Of a DNA stretch of 64,000 nt, positions 47,711 to 59,479 are shown in pieces. The notes under the pieces were generated by a model. The model saw only the letters and a list, made by a program, of their open reading frames with translations, was not told where the DNA came from and did no database searches. Every line of letters starts with the position of its first letter. The first letter of the stretch is position 1. Source of the stretch: Ignelater luminosus (Eukaryota; Arthropoda; Insecta; Coleoptera; Elateridae); the NCBI GenBank assembly GCA_011009095.1, contig VTPC01000842.1, positions 34,564 to 98,563 of the forward strand. The letters are read 5' to 3'. Both the position numbers and the translations under genes were made by a program.

Positions 47711-50465
47711 GAGTTGCACCCTGCAATAGGCCACCTCCGGTGGTACAAGCTCGAGCTTTGCTCTACATTAATCTTCAGGCTGCGTCACTCAACGAGCCAC
47801 CGTCGGTGATCCAAAATAGGGCTTTGCCCTACATTAACCTTCTATAGAAAGCGTCAGGCTGCACTACTCAAAAGGAGCATCTTTGGTGCCCAAAGGTTGA
47901 GTTTCACTCTTCGGTAACCTTCTTAAACGAACTGAATACAAACGCGGGTCAGGTTAAACCTTCTACCATGTCATCTTCGGTAGCGCGACGTCGAGATTTT
48001 CCTCACGTTAATCTTCTTGAAAAAGCATCAGGCTACACCACACAATGGCCCAAGGTCAAGCTGCGCACCTTACTAACCTTCTTAGACAAACTAAATATGA
48101 ACCTTCAAAGAGCATCAGGCTGCACCACCCAAGGTCGCACTTCGCTTCTCGCCAACCTTCTTAGACGAACTAGATGCAAACATGGTTAGGTTGAACCTTC
48201 TAACAAACCACCTTTCATCGAAATTTGCCTCACATTAACCCTCTCTAAAAAGCATCAGTCTGCGCTACTCAAGGTTGAGCTTCGCACTCCATTAACCTTC
48301 TTAAACAAACTAAATACAAACACGGATCAAGTTGAACCTTCTATCAAGCCACCTTTTGTAGCACGAAGTCAAACCTTACTTCACAGTAATCTTCCAAGGG
48401 CGTCAGCCTGCACCATTCGACGGGCTACCTACGGTGGCACTAGGTCGGACCTTGCCCTGCACTAACTCTCTTAGCAGAGCAAAATACAAGCAAGGGTTAG
48501 GTTGCGCTTTTTAACACGCCATCTTTGGTAGCATGAAGTCGAACTTTGCTTTACCCTAGTCTTCACAGAGAGATCAGCCTGCACAACTGACGGGCCACCT
48601 CCGGTGGCACTAGGCCGGACTGCGTCCTCCACTAACTTTCTTAGAAAAACAGAATACAAACAAGGGTCAGGTTGCGATTGTCAGCACCCACAAAGTCAGA
48701 ATTTGCCTTACATTAACTTTTTTCAAAGAACGTCAGGCTGCACCAATCGACGGGCCACCTCCGGTGGCACAATGTCGGTCTTCGTCCTCCATTGACGTTT
48801 TTAAAAGAACTAAGTACCTTTGGCGACCTAAAATACATATTCAAGGCAAACATTCCTATTTGCTTGAAGCGAAAAGTGTTTGATTAGTGCGTACTGCCTG
48901 TCCTAACCTATGGCGCCTAAACTCCAACACTAACAAAAGGATCAGTTCACAAAATAAGAGTGGCACAGTCAGCAATAGAGCGATCAATATTAGAATTATC
49001 AGTGCAAGACAAGATACCAAATGTGGAAATACGCAGGACAGGAACACGAGATGCAGTGAAGACAATAACTAGATTAAAACGCAGTTGGACAGGATACGTG
49101 GCAAGAACCACCGACAATAGATGGTCTAAAAGACTCGTCGAATGGAGACCGAGACAGGAAGCTTACAGAAGTCGGGGACGGCCACCGACCAGATGGACGA
49201 ATGACCTATATATGACGTTTACATACAAATTGGATTCAGGCTGCTCAAGATAGAAATTTATGGAAGCAAACAAGGGAGGCTTATGTCCTGCAGTGGACTA
49301 CTACGAATCCAATTGAGCCTTTCAATAGGCCACTTCCGGTGGTTTAAGATCTAGCTTCTCCCTACATCAACCTTCTTTAGAAAGTGTCAGAATGTGGTAT
49401 TTAACAGGCCACTTCAGGTGGCCCAAGATCGAGCTCTGTCTTCCACTGACCTCTTTAAAAGAACTAACTACGAACACCGATCAGATTGAGCCTTCCAACA
49501 GGCCACTTCTGTGGCTCGAGAGTTTGCTTCACCCTACATTAACCTTCTTTAGAAATTAACGGACTGTACCATTTAACGGGCCATCTCCGGTTGCCCAAGA
49601 TCGGACTCCGTCTTCCACTAACCTTTTTGAAAGAATTAAATACGGACACAAGATCGAGTTTAGCCCTGCATTAACCTTCTGTGCGTAACGGGCTGTGCCA
49701 CTCCAACATCAATTTTTATCATCCACTAGCCCTTTTAAAAGGAATTAAATACAAACACGGATCAAGTTGCCTTTTCCAACAGGCCACCTCCGGTGGCACG
49801 AGGACAGGCTTCGACCGACATTAACTTTCTTCAGAGAGGATCAGGCTGTGCAATTCAACTTTGGTAGCCTATGATCGGAATTCGTCTTCCACTAATCTTT
49901 CTAAAAGAATTAAATACGAACACGGAACAGATTGAGCCTTCCAACAGGCCACTTCCGGTAGCTCGAGATTTAACTTAGCCCTACGATAACCTTTTTTAGA
50001 AAGCGTCAGGCTGTGATATTTTTAACAGGCCACCTCTGGTGGCTCAATTAGCCTTTTCAAAAGAACCAAATGTGAACACTGGTTGAGTTGCATCTTCCAA
50101 CAGGCCACCTCCGGTTAAGTTTCATTTTACATTAACCTTTTTCAGAAAGCGTCAAGCTGTACCAGCCCAAAGAGCCATTTCCGGTAACCCTGTTTGGGCT
50201 TCGCTTTCCACTAACCTTTTTAAAAGAACTAAATACGAACACGAATCGAATTGAGCCTTTCACCAGGCCACCTTCAGTGGCTTGAGGTTTAGCTTCTCCC
50301 TACATTAACCTTTTTTAGGAAGCGTCAGACTGGAGGCCCAAGATTAGGTTCCACCGTCCACTAACCTTTTTAACAGAACAGAATACGAACACGCCCTCCA
50401 AGACACCATCGTTGGTAGTTAACAGTCCATTTGTCTTCTTAAGAAAACTAAATAGGAGCACGGGT
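47711..50465 (+). repeat. Satellite C: hairpin-bearing tandem units
   Basis: Units combine TTAACCTTCTTTAGAAAGCG, TCAGGCTGCACCACTCAA and GGGCCACCTCCGGTGGC with a second half (CCACTAACCTTTTTAAAAGA, then ACTAAATACGAACACGG, then GAGCCTTCCAACAGGCCAC). The full period is about 160-190 bp with a hairpin in each half. GCCACC-TCC-GGTGGC gives a 6-bp stem and 3-base loop; clean copies are seen near 48592, 48752 and 49782 and variants near 47729, 49330, 49408, 50027 and 50101. The array is interrupted by a LINE fragment at 48819-49309. Confidence 0.9.
48819..49309 (+). pseudogene. RTE-like LINE 3' end inserted in satellite C
   Basis: The frame from 48819 reads FGDLKYIFKANIPICLKRKVFD, a TAG where Gln is expected, CVLPVLTYGA, and a second in-frame stop. 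It then continues as VHKIRVAQSAIERSI, KRSWTGYVARTTDNRWSKR, VEWRPRQEAY and GRPPTRWTNDL. A one-base shift near 49215 leads to WIQAAQDRNLWKQTREAYV and LQWTT at the end. These are the canonical C-terminal blocks of RTE-type LINE polyproteins. The insert sits inside a satellite unit: ACTAAGTAC on the left and GAATCCAATTGAGCC on the right are adjacent in intact units. It is 5'-truncated and inactive. Confidence 0.9.
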
Positions 50466-53400
50466 TTCTTTACACTTGCTTTATACGCAAGAACAGATGA
50501 TTCTCTGTTGCGTTTCTAGATTTAAATTTACTTTCTTTGCGCGCATTCCTCTTTTATTGATTTCTATCATCTACGAGTACTGGATAACACTGTAAATACG
50601 TTTTTGCCGAATTTCCCATTTTGCTGACGGCATCTTGCAATCAACGAACTTATGGAAATTCCAATAAATCTAATTTCATACTTAGTTGAAATATCACCTC
50701 TCATCTATCGCAGATAATTTAGGTATCAACCTTCCAAGATCGTGAAAAGTAGTTTCGACGTCATTTAACAGTAAAGCTGATTTCATTCAGACACACAAGG
50801 CTTTTATCCATCATTTAATAGAATCGTTCTGTTTGAACTTTTGGGGCGGACTGGCTTGATGGAGAGGGAATCGTGTCAATATAAGCCTTAGTATGATTGT
50901 TTCCATTCTTTACTTTACTCTTTCAGGCTTTCTCATCAGACATTCCAAGAAAAACTGGATTATTTCCCTGTCTCTCACTTAATTCAAGCTTCTGTCCTGT
51001 AGCAAAAATTAGAAAAGATTCTCACTACCGCATTCACATTTATTTTGTTTTTTTTTGAAAAAATTTTTAACTTATACCGGCTCCAAAGCATTGCTTTTTT
51101 GTAAATTGACGTCTCACCTTTTGGAAGGCAGATTACTGACGAGATTTGATAGGATTTGCTGTATTCTTTACATGGTGAAGTTGTAGATCAGTAATGGGTG
51201 CAAGAGCCATCTCGTGGGCCATTTTCACTACGAAATTCCCAGTCATCGTAAGTTATCATGTGAACTTTTCAAAATACTTTGTATATATCTTAGAAACCTA
51301 TTCTTTTCGTCTTATCACTCAAACTGAGCTTGTTCGAAAACTTTTCTCTAACACAATCTCAATGTTCCAAAATTCCAAACGGTTCTCCAAGAAGATTTGG
51401 TTTTTTAACGAAGCAACCTGCAACCCATGACATCGAGTTATACACCGACGACAGGACGGGTAAATGTTCACAAGACGATTATTCTCTTCGATAAATGAAA
51501 GTCGCTTTGAGCAATTTAAAATTGTTTAGTCATCTTACCAACCCAGTTTGAAATAGAAGAACTGGTTAGCTCTATGTGGTTCTAGTCATTATAAATTTGT
51601 AAATACAAAATCGTCTGATAGGCCATTTGTGCAATTTCTTCAAAGTTTCAATTTGAAGTCGAGATAGGTAGATATGGAAAGCGTGTGTCTGCAGATCTTG
51701 CAAGAATGAAGATTTGCAACCTTCTTGAGACCACACAACCTCCTAAACATTTCTAGCTTTATGAGTAGCTTGTTGTGCCTTTTTGTCTATACCTTCTCGA
51801 TTTTATAGGGTTTTGCTGCTTATAATAGATTTTTTAAATGCTTCTAGTAACAACCGGAAGCGTTTCAAATTATTGCAAAGCCTTTCAGAAACTTTCTGGG
51901 GGTTGATCCAGAACCGCTCTGGTATATCTACTCTCTTCAACTCCAAGTATATTGTGTGAACCGACGTTCAGATTTGTTCCATTTTATAGATTACCCAATA
52001 ATAAACCTCTATAAACATCTTATCAATATCTTTAGTAATTTTTTATAATAATAATGCTACTATCAGAATAACCAACAGTGTCTGAATAACATTCGTTACG
52101 ACTAGCATCCTATCTTAGAAAAAATTAACAAAATAACGTGCAATCGGTTTAGTTCCGTATGTATGTTATCTGTTTTTTTGTTCTACTACACTCTGATAGT
52201 CTTTTCAATGATAAAAAAAAATTATTGATTTGAAATAACAAAATGTGTACTTTCAATAATTGAGAGCCATTTGTTCTTCTTTTCAATTTCATTTACAGTT
52301 ACACTGATTGTTTGAGACTAGTTTAAATCATCTACTGCGTTTTCTGAAAGCAGATTGTATTTATCGATAAAATTCGATAAATTCATCTCCTTATTAAAGT
52401 AAACCATAACTAGTCACGATTATATAAAATGCAAGACGATGGATGCAGACCCTGAAATTCTTCCAACCAACGCCTACCTGTCTTGCTTTTCACCGTGCGT
52501 TTTAGGAACGTGTGGAAAAGAGACCAACTTATTTATGCGCGTGTTAATCTGAATCTGAATTTGAAAAATGAAGGTGTTGAAATATGTTATAGGACTGGAC
52601 TGATTTTTTTACAATAAACCTGAAACCTGTGTGTGTTTATTTTTCATAAATTATAGCCTGGCGATTTTTCATGGAGATCAGTGCCATAATGTCACTGAGA
52701 AATTAAGTAGTAGTTGTTTATAGGCCGCGAAAAAAAACAACTTATAACTCATAGCTGCTAACGAGGTAGACTTCCTTTTTTATCGCTCTGATCCTGAATC
52801 ACAAATAAATGTGACAAGGTTCATGAATATTTTTATACTCACACATAAATGCGATCGGAACGGGAGCTTTTAAAACCGTGTAAGGCTTGTCATATGGATT
52901 AGTTCGCGTTTATATCGTTTACTTGCAAAATATATTTTAATGCTATCTCTTTTATTGTCTCACTTCGTTCCAATTTATTTAAAATTGGTAAAGTTAGCGT
53001 TTTACCGATAAATGAACAGGAGGAAAAAAAGTGGACGCAAGATTGAAGAGGCAGAATTTATTTCATTATTATTGCATTAGTGCGCAGTGATAAAAATATC
53101 AACAGAATGAGCATGGGAAACAGCGTATAAATGCAGATTTATCTGTAACCATTTAAAATGCAGCACAAAAGAACTACACCGGCTGCTCTACTGGAGTACG
53201 CGGTAACTAGCAGATCTACTGATTCAATTTGAGATAATATTTCATGTGCAAACAAGCCTGCGATCGGACAGATACATTATATGTATTGTAATATTCATCC
53301 GCGCTGCTTTTATGCCCTTTTTATGCTTATTTATTAGTTATTTCTATATGCGGGCAATTTTAATACCCTTGACTTGTTCTCATATGATTCTACAGCATAG

Positions 53401-54825
53401 TGTGTGCTTGCTTAACATTTACACGAACAAAGCAAATAATTTTAATTGGAACCTGACATTAAGGACATTCGTTATTATTGTGTAGCGTTTTGAATTTGTG
53501 GTTATCAGGAAGTAGGGACATAAACAGGGACAAACAACTAATAGGGACAATTAGAAGAATATAGAACGAAAACGTGGTGCTGAAATTTGTTCCGACAGAA
53601 AACTTTTGAGATTATACACAAAACAAAAATGAAGGAGCTTTTCCGCTCATCATGTTTATATCTTTATCATGATGTTGACTAACCCTCGAGTAATTTCTAA
53701 CAATAGCTTTTGCTTGCAATTCTATGCATAAGTAAAACCATCTAATATTCTTCTAGATTTTTTTTAATTAGTGCTTTAGAATTGACCACAATAAACCAAT
53801 CTTTCGATGAGTTTTTGGTCCGATGATTTACAGCCCCAAGGAAGGGATTTTTATATTTAACTATTCACTTGGACGTGACCTATCTTTTTGTTATTTCCAA
53901 GATTTACTTAGAACTTTCTTTTTATTACTAATAATACATGGCTGAAATCTTCTTTGCAGAAATTTTACAAATACTCCAGAAAGACATGAGGGCATAAGTC
54001 TATTGGTGGCTGACTCTTGAAGAGCTATATCTGGGACTTTTTGAGTCAATGGATAAATAAATCTGTTTTCTGTTTGACTTAAGGTTTTCCTCAAAAGTTT
54101 ATGAAAATTCTTCTCACATTTAATATTTTTTTTTAGTTCTTTCATTTTTCATTATTTGCCTTTTTAACACGGTTTGTGGCTCTTACGGCGTCAAAGCTAG
54201 TGTAATGTTTAGGTTAGACAAGAGTCTCTTATTTGTGATTTTCACCTTTCCCAGTATGAATAAATCAATTTTTCTAGTTATCGATGGAAGTCAGTATCGA
54301 AGTTCCCTAGATGCAGTCAATACTAGCGGAGGACTCCTGGGTACGACATCATGGGTTGAAGATAATACTAAATCAGAAACGCTAAGTATCGTACTCACCT
54401 TTCTTAGAAACCAAAAAAAAAGACATAGAGATTGAAATACCTGATCAGATGATGTCGAACGAACTGAGAAAGGCTGGTATCATACGAGAAGTTTGCTCAA
54501 AATCGTGAGCATGATGAATATGTGAATATTGGAGAAAGTCCAAGTAAAAACCATGATGGCATCACTCATATTCTTCCAGAACATTGATTCACGCCCAAGT
54601 GGACTAGATGATCTGCTGAATAATCAAGCATGAAGTGGAATTAGGAATGAAGTACTGCTTATACTTATCATCAAGTCAAAACATTAAAAAATCATAATTG
54701 TTCCTGCTGCTGCAAAGCGATCTATTGGAGTTTGACGTATTTTGGAAAAATTGAATGTTGCACACAGTCCGGGATTAGGGTAGGGGGATGTGATGAGTAA
54801 AACTTCTAACTGAACTCTATACGAT
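50466..54825. other. AT-rich DNA, nothing recognised
   Basis: Several frames of 70-84 codons are open (51194-51430 plus, 53246-53485 plus, 53891-54145 minus, 54205-54435 plus) but none has a recognisable domain or a supporting gene context. No transposon ends or satellite units were seen. Confidence 0.5.
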
Positions 54826-55142
54826 GTGTTAAGCCTGGTCGGTCTGGATGGACTTGCGGAGGGATCAGCGAATCGGGCCAATTCCCAGTTATCCGTCGGC
54901 TCCACCGCTACTGTTGTTGCAAAAGCGATCACGCCGAACGCGCCCACTCATACAGCAAGTGCAGCGCATTCCAACTCATGCAGTTATCGTGATATTCCCA
55001 AAGAAAACGGGAAGTTTCTCCTAAATCGACAAGTTGTCTGCAGAACAAGTGGCGTGTACACAATTTGCCAACTTGAGGGAGTTTTCTCTTTTTTGGAAAT
55101 ATTGCATGTGATTATGTGTTCGGCGCGGTAAGACTACACTAA
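54826..55142. other. GC-richer block preceding the minisatellite, unidentified
   Basis: Both strands are open for about 85-100 codons, with an Ala/Ser/Thr-rich plus translation that has no ATG start. I recognise no family. It may be a unique flank of the repeat that follows. Confidence 0.3.
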
Positions 55143-55655
55143 ATGCTTGCGGAATTCTCGACAAACGGCATGTCTAAAAGGACCGACAGGCCTAAAGGGC
55201 CAGACAGAGAAACCCAAAGAGCCAAAAAGTCAAACCGGCCCGACAGGCGCGAGAGGTTTGAACGGCCCTGCAAACCCGAGAAACCCGAAGGGTTGAGAAG
55301 TCCAAAAGGATCGACAGCCACGAACGGCCAGACAGACCCGTATGACGCAAGAGATCCGACAGGCCTGAGAAATTCAACAGACTTGATAGACTCGAAAGGC
55401 CCAAAGGGCCGAGAAGTCTATCAAGACCGAATTTCCTGGCAGGTCCGTTTGGCTTGACAGGCCCGAGAGGTCCGACATGCCTGAGAGGCCCAACAGGTTC
55501 TAACGGCTCGACAGACTTGACAACATCGAAAGACTCGAGAAGTCCGAACTGCTCGATTGACCGGACGTAGGCCCGAAAAGTCCGATAAATTTTTAAACTG
55601 TGACCCGGCCCGATCCGGCCCGGGCCGCGTAAAGGCCGGACTAGAAAGCTCGGCC
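55143..55655. repeat. GC-rich 9-bp minisatellite, copy 1
   Basis: Phrases such as GACAGGCCC, GAGAGGTCC, GAAGGGCCG and AAAAGTCCG follow each other at 9-bp spacing. The minus strand therefore reads Gly-Leu/Pro-x triplets and the plus strand Arg-Pro-x, which mimics a collagen-like or basic protein. It ends in CGGCCCGATCCGGCCCGGGC and a following segment shared with copy 2. The frames are interrupted and change phase; I do not call a gene. Confidence 0.8.
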
Positions 55656-55979
55656 TCTATTCTATTGGAAACTTCACCGCAGTATGTCAGTCTGAGTCGA
55701 AACTCTAGCTGAAACTAAAACTTTGTTTTTCATAATTTCCAGATCGGAATAAGATATCTTGTAACTCCTTCATCAATGATATTTTACCACTTGGAGATAA
55801 AACTCATTGGTTACAATCTATTGTAAAACTGACTTTATAGATAACGGTGTCACCTTAACACACTTTAACACTAGTGAAAACTTTTTAATGGAATCTGGCA
55901 CATCTCTCATTAGATCTTCCGTAACAGCCCTACACAGACCGAAATCCCTAGGCCTAGCCCTACTAGGGATAAACTTGAC

Positions 55980-56450
55980 CCGGGCTTAAGAAAACCCGGT
56001 AACTTCTCAATCAGTCCGACAGCCCCGAGAGGCCTTAAGGGCCGAAAAGTCCAAAAGGACCGATAGGCCCGAAAGGCTAGACAGAGAAGCCCAAAGAACG
56101 GAGAAGTTAAAAAGGCCCGACAGGCCCGAGAGGTTTGAACGGCCCGGCAGACCGGAGAAACCCGAAGGGCCAAGAAGTCCAAAAGGATTGACAGGCTCGA
56201 ACGACCAAACAGACTCGTATGACTCGAGAGATCTGAACGGCTAGATAGACCTGAAAGGCCAGAAGGGCCGAGAAGTCTAACAAGTCCGAAGGTCCGCAAA
56301 GCCCGAGAGACCCGAGAAGTCCGAACGGTCTAATTGACACGAAAAGATCGATAAACTTTCAAACTGAGGTCCATCCCGACCCGAATCCGAGCATCGGCCC
56401 GGACCGCATAAAGGCCCGACTAGAAAACCCGGCCCGTGCAGGCCTGTACT
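55980..56450. repeat. GC-rich 9-bp minisatellite, copy 2
   Basis: It repeats copy 1 in the same orientation about 875 bp downstream. GGTTTGAACGGCCC at about 55254 recurs at about 56129. The end segment TAAAGGCCCGACTAGAAA recurs too. The intervening 55656-55979 is AT-rich and not shared, so the whole block was duplicated or arose by parallel insertion of the same repeat family. Confidence 0.8.
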
Positions 56451-56695
56451 TTTTGTTACACATGAGAACACCAATTGGAGAAACCCAACTGTTACTTCGT
56501 ACTTTAAAATTGACAAGATGAAATGACATATTGTATGACTACAGCCGCATAGGTTCGGTGCAGAATTGTTGAAAGCATTACGACAATCTGTAGACTGAAA
56601 GCTTCAAAAGGTTTTTATCGTAACAGCGAAACCGGTAAGAGTTGTTAATAAAAGAATCATTTCCCAGACCTACCGCTCTAACAATTTGTATACGA

Positions 56696-56995
56696 CAGTG
56701 ATTCTCAACCTTTTTTTCGTCACGGTACACTTTTAATAATTTAAAAATTTGACGGCACACTAACTATAAGATAGATTTAAAAGAATTTTACTAAACTAGT
56801 ATATAGCTTTGTTTGGGTTAAATGTAGAACCAGACCAGAACTGTAATAGTCATGCGCATTGGTCCCCACTACGAAAGTAGAACCAATCGAACTACTTGTC
56901 TGACGTCGCTTATGTATGGGTATTCGTAGTGGTGGCACATTTCAAAAATCTCGCGGCACACTAAAGTGCCGCGGCACAGTGGTTGAGAATCATTG
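56696..56995. mobile_element. 300-bp hAT-type MITE with 8-bp target duplication
   Basis: The left end is CAGTGATTCTCAACC and the right end is GGTTGAGAATCATTG, forming 15-bp inverted ends with one or two mismatches. These closely resemble the CAGYGGTTCTCAACC termini of SPIN/nhAT-like hAT elements. Flanks are GTATACGA (56688-56695) and GTCTACGA (56996-57003), a 7/8 match and the right length for hAT. There is no coding capacity. Inside the right end, GCGGCACACTAAAGTGCCGC is a near-palindrome. Confidence 0.88.
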
Positions 56996-57350
56996 GTCTA
57001 CGATGTTCTTTAAAGCTTGTCTCAAAAACGTTTTGGGGACGCACACGCTTAAAGCTCTATAGTTGAGAATTCAGGTGACACCAGGAGTGTAAGTCCTCTA
57101 GTTTACAGTTTTAAATTGAAGTGTGAATTCTTTAAATATGTAAGCTGGATTTAAAATTTTATTTTTATTTGCTGTTTGTACAAAAGCCGATTATTAGCTT
57201 TGGTAAGTTTTTAATGTTTTTTTCGTTGGCATTTGTAGGTTTTTTAAGTTAATATTATAAATGTGTAGTCTAAATAAAATGATTCTATCGTGGATTTTAA
57301 GGAATTATTTCTAGCGATGTTACGCAGAAGTTCCGCTCTTAAGCGTCATA

Positions 57351-58602
57351 CATAGGTCACTAGGTAAGTTTTGCAATACAACTTTATTGATTTATTTTCT
57401 TTCAAAATAATCACCATTACAATTTATACATTTCTTCATCCGAACAAACCAATCGTTAAAAATGTCCTGCCATTTTGATTCTGGAAGCTCTGCACATGCC
57501 TGGTCCCACGCTGCTAAAAGTTCCTCGTCGGTGTGAAACTTGTCCTTCACTAGTGGAAACAAACCGAAATCGCACGGGGCTAGATCTGGACTATAGGGAG
57601 GATGCTCAAGTAATTTTAGACCAGCATTTTCCAAAAATTCTTGTGTTAACCGCGCTGCATGTGGTCTAGCATTGTCATGATGAAAATGCCAGGTATCCAT
57701 TCTTGAACGGGGACGAAGTTTCTTCAGCTGTTCAACCACCTGAGTAAGACATTCATTTACGTACCAAGAAGCTGTTACTGTACGCTGACTATCGAGTACA
57801 ATTCTTGTTAAAATACCTCTAACAGTAAAAAAGACAACGATCATTTTCTTTCTTATTGATCGCGATTTACGCACCTCCGTTGGCGTCTCTTCATTTTCAA
57901 ATAACCACACCTGATTATTACGCTTTGATCTGACATCGTAATAATATAACCAAGTTTCGTCACCCGTATCGAAGTTATTTAAATACTGTGGAGCTCCATT
58001 TGCGTAGTCTTTTAACATTTTTTTGCACCAAACCACTCTACATGCCATTTGTTCAACAGTAAGCGCATGAGGGACCCAAAGTGTGCAAACCTTCCTCACT
58101 TTTAAATGTTCATGTAGAATTTTATGAACACTTGGTGCACTAATCACTAATGTTTCTTCGATCTGACGATAAGATATTCGCCTGTTTTCGGTAATTAAAT
58201 TTGACACTGTATTGATGACTTCTGGAGTAACCACGTCGGATGGACGCCCTGACCGCGGCTTGTCATTTGTGGAAAAATCTCCGCGTCGAAATTCTCGGTA
58301 CCAACGAAATACTGTTGTTTGATGAGGACAGTCATCACCCATAACGTTTTTTAGTTCATCCACACACTCGTTGATTGACAATCCTCTCAAAAAGTTATAC
58401 TTTATAACTGTACGAACTTCGTCTCTTGACCAAGTCGCCATACTGACAATAGTCTAACCTGCCGTATTTAAAGACTTGTTGAGACACGCTAACCAAACTT
58501 TACATGTGGTTTTCTATTAATGTGCACTACGCAGCGATATCAACTTTGTGGTGCTTCTTGGAAAATAACAGGTGTATTGCACGACTTATCTAGCGACCTA
58601 TG
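57351..58602 (-). mobile_element. Complete mariner element (1252 bp)
   Basis: The left end (57351-57380) and the reverse complement of the right end (58573-58602) share CATAGGTCRCTAGRTAAGT and then TGCAATACA, 26 of 30 positions. TA dinucleotides at 57349-57350 and 58603-58604 are the expected target duplication. Length, end structure and a single intronless transposase gene fit an autonomous Tc1/mariner element. The stop codon lies only about 11 bp inside the left inverted repeat. Four mismatches between ends argue for some age or naturally imperfect ends. Confidence 0.96.
57392..58441 (-). CDS. Mariner transposase, intact, 349 aa
   Basis: This enzyme cuts the element out and pastes it at TA sites, acting in the nucleus on its own inverted ends. 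Residues 1-55 and about 75-115 form the paired helix-turn-helix DNA-binding region (WYREF near 47-51, GRPS at 65-68 between them). The linker motif WVPHAL is at 122-127. The DDE/D catalytic triad is complete: D161 in TGDETW, D256 in HHDNARPH and D291 in YSPDLAPCDF. The last two have 34 residues between them, the mariner DD34D spacing. The length equals the family's usual 340-350 residues, with no internal stop or frameshift. ATG at 58439-58441 is chosen because the protein then starts as mariner transposases do. About 130 bp of leader separates it from the right inverted repeat. I cannot assign the subfamily with confidence. Confidence 0.97.
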   Translation of the reverse strand: MATWSRDEVRTVIKYNFLRGLSINECVDELKNVMGDDCPHQTTVFRWYREFRRGDFSTNDKPRSGRPSDVVTPEVINTVSNLITENRRISYRQIEETLVISAPSVHKILHEHLKVRKVCTLWVPHALTVEQMACRVVWCKKMLKDYANGAPQYLNNFDTGDETWLYYYDVRSKRNNQVWLFENEETPTEVRKSRSIRKKMIVVFFTVRGILTRIVLDSQRTVTASWYVNECLTQVVEQLKKLRPRSRMDTWHFHHDNARPHAARLTQEFLENAGLKLLEHPPYSPDLAPCDFGLFPLVKDKFHTDEELLAAWDQACAELPESKWQDIFNDWFVRMKKCINCNGDYFERK

Positions 58603-58604
58603 TA

Positions 58605-59479
58605 TGTCTGGAAATTTATCTACTGGAGCACGTCGAATGGTTCTTTAGTGTTATAAACAGGAAGGTAAAAAGTAAACTATCTTAGTTGCAGCTTGCCTTT
58701 TCTAATTTAATAAATAAATATTGGGTGGACCTCATTGAGAATTTAAGCTGTTAGGACTTTCACTAAAAGCTCAGATTATATGGGCCAGGTCTCAGCTTTT
58801 ATTATTTTCTTTGCAATCTAGAAAAGCGACTAGGAGTTAATTTAAATTTTTGACATATGAGATTATGTAGCACAAGGTTTTTGTACATATTCTCAGCGAT
58901 ATCAAAGTTTTTCTTATTTCATCTACCATTGTTTTATGTTGTTTAACCGCACTATTAAATTTTTTGAAAATTCTACCCTCAGCGAGCAAACAAATAAATA
59001 TGAAAAAGTCGTTTAAGGCGGCCGACTGTTGAGGAATTATTCTCTTCTTCAATTCGTTTATAAAGGCATTAAATGATAAATGAGGGTAAATCGTAAGTAG
59101 AAGAGCGCGCAGCAGAAATGTGGTGTTTCGTAATGATTGGTTCTATGGCAGGCTAATGGACACGCAAATCCCTTTCACGCTCCCACTTAGTACGTGTCTG
59201 TCCTCCAAAAAGTAATGATGATTTCAAGTGTGGTAGCAAAGAAAACTTGAAGATATCTAGCCAGTGCAAAGCAACAGTGATGGAACTACGATTCTTTTCA
59301 GAAGTTGGTGATGGTTGTTTTTCCTGCAGTGAACCTGAAACAGGAATTGAAACAAAAACTACTCTTGTCACTGGGTTTTTTGAACTGTCTACAGACAAAA
59401 GTTTTTCTTGTCAATGTATACGGCAAGAGAGAATTTGAATTTGGCTGAATTTCAGTAGGAGTGCTCAGTATATTTCCGG
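58605..59479. other. Unassigned flank between mariner and LINE remnant
   Basis: No recognisable motif. Frames of 60-80 codons on both strands near 59150-59440 overlap each other and may include decayed 3' sequence of the neighbouring LINE. Confidence 0.5.

Noticed and set aside
55143-56520. Collagen or Arg/Pro-rich protein genes
   Set aside because: The apparent repeats follow from a 9-bp DNA period. Frames change phase, contain stops and exist on both strands.
57475-57669. Plus-strand 64-codon ORF
   Set aside because: It is the antisense shadow of the mariner transposase gene.
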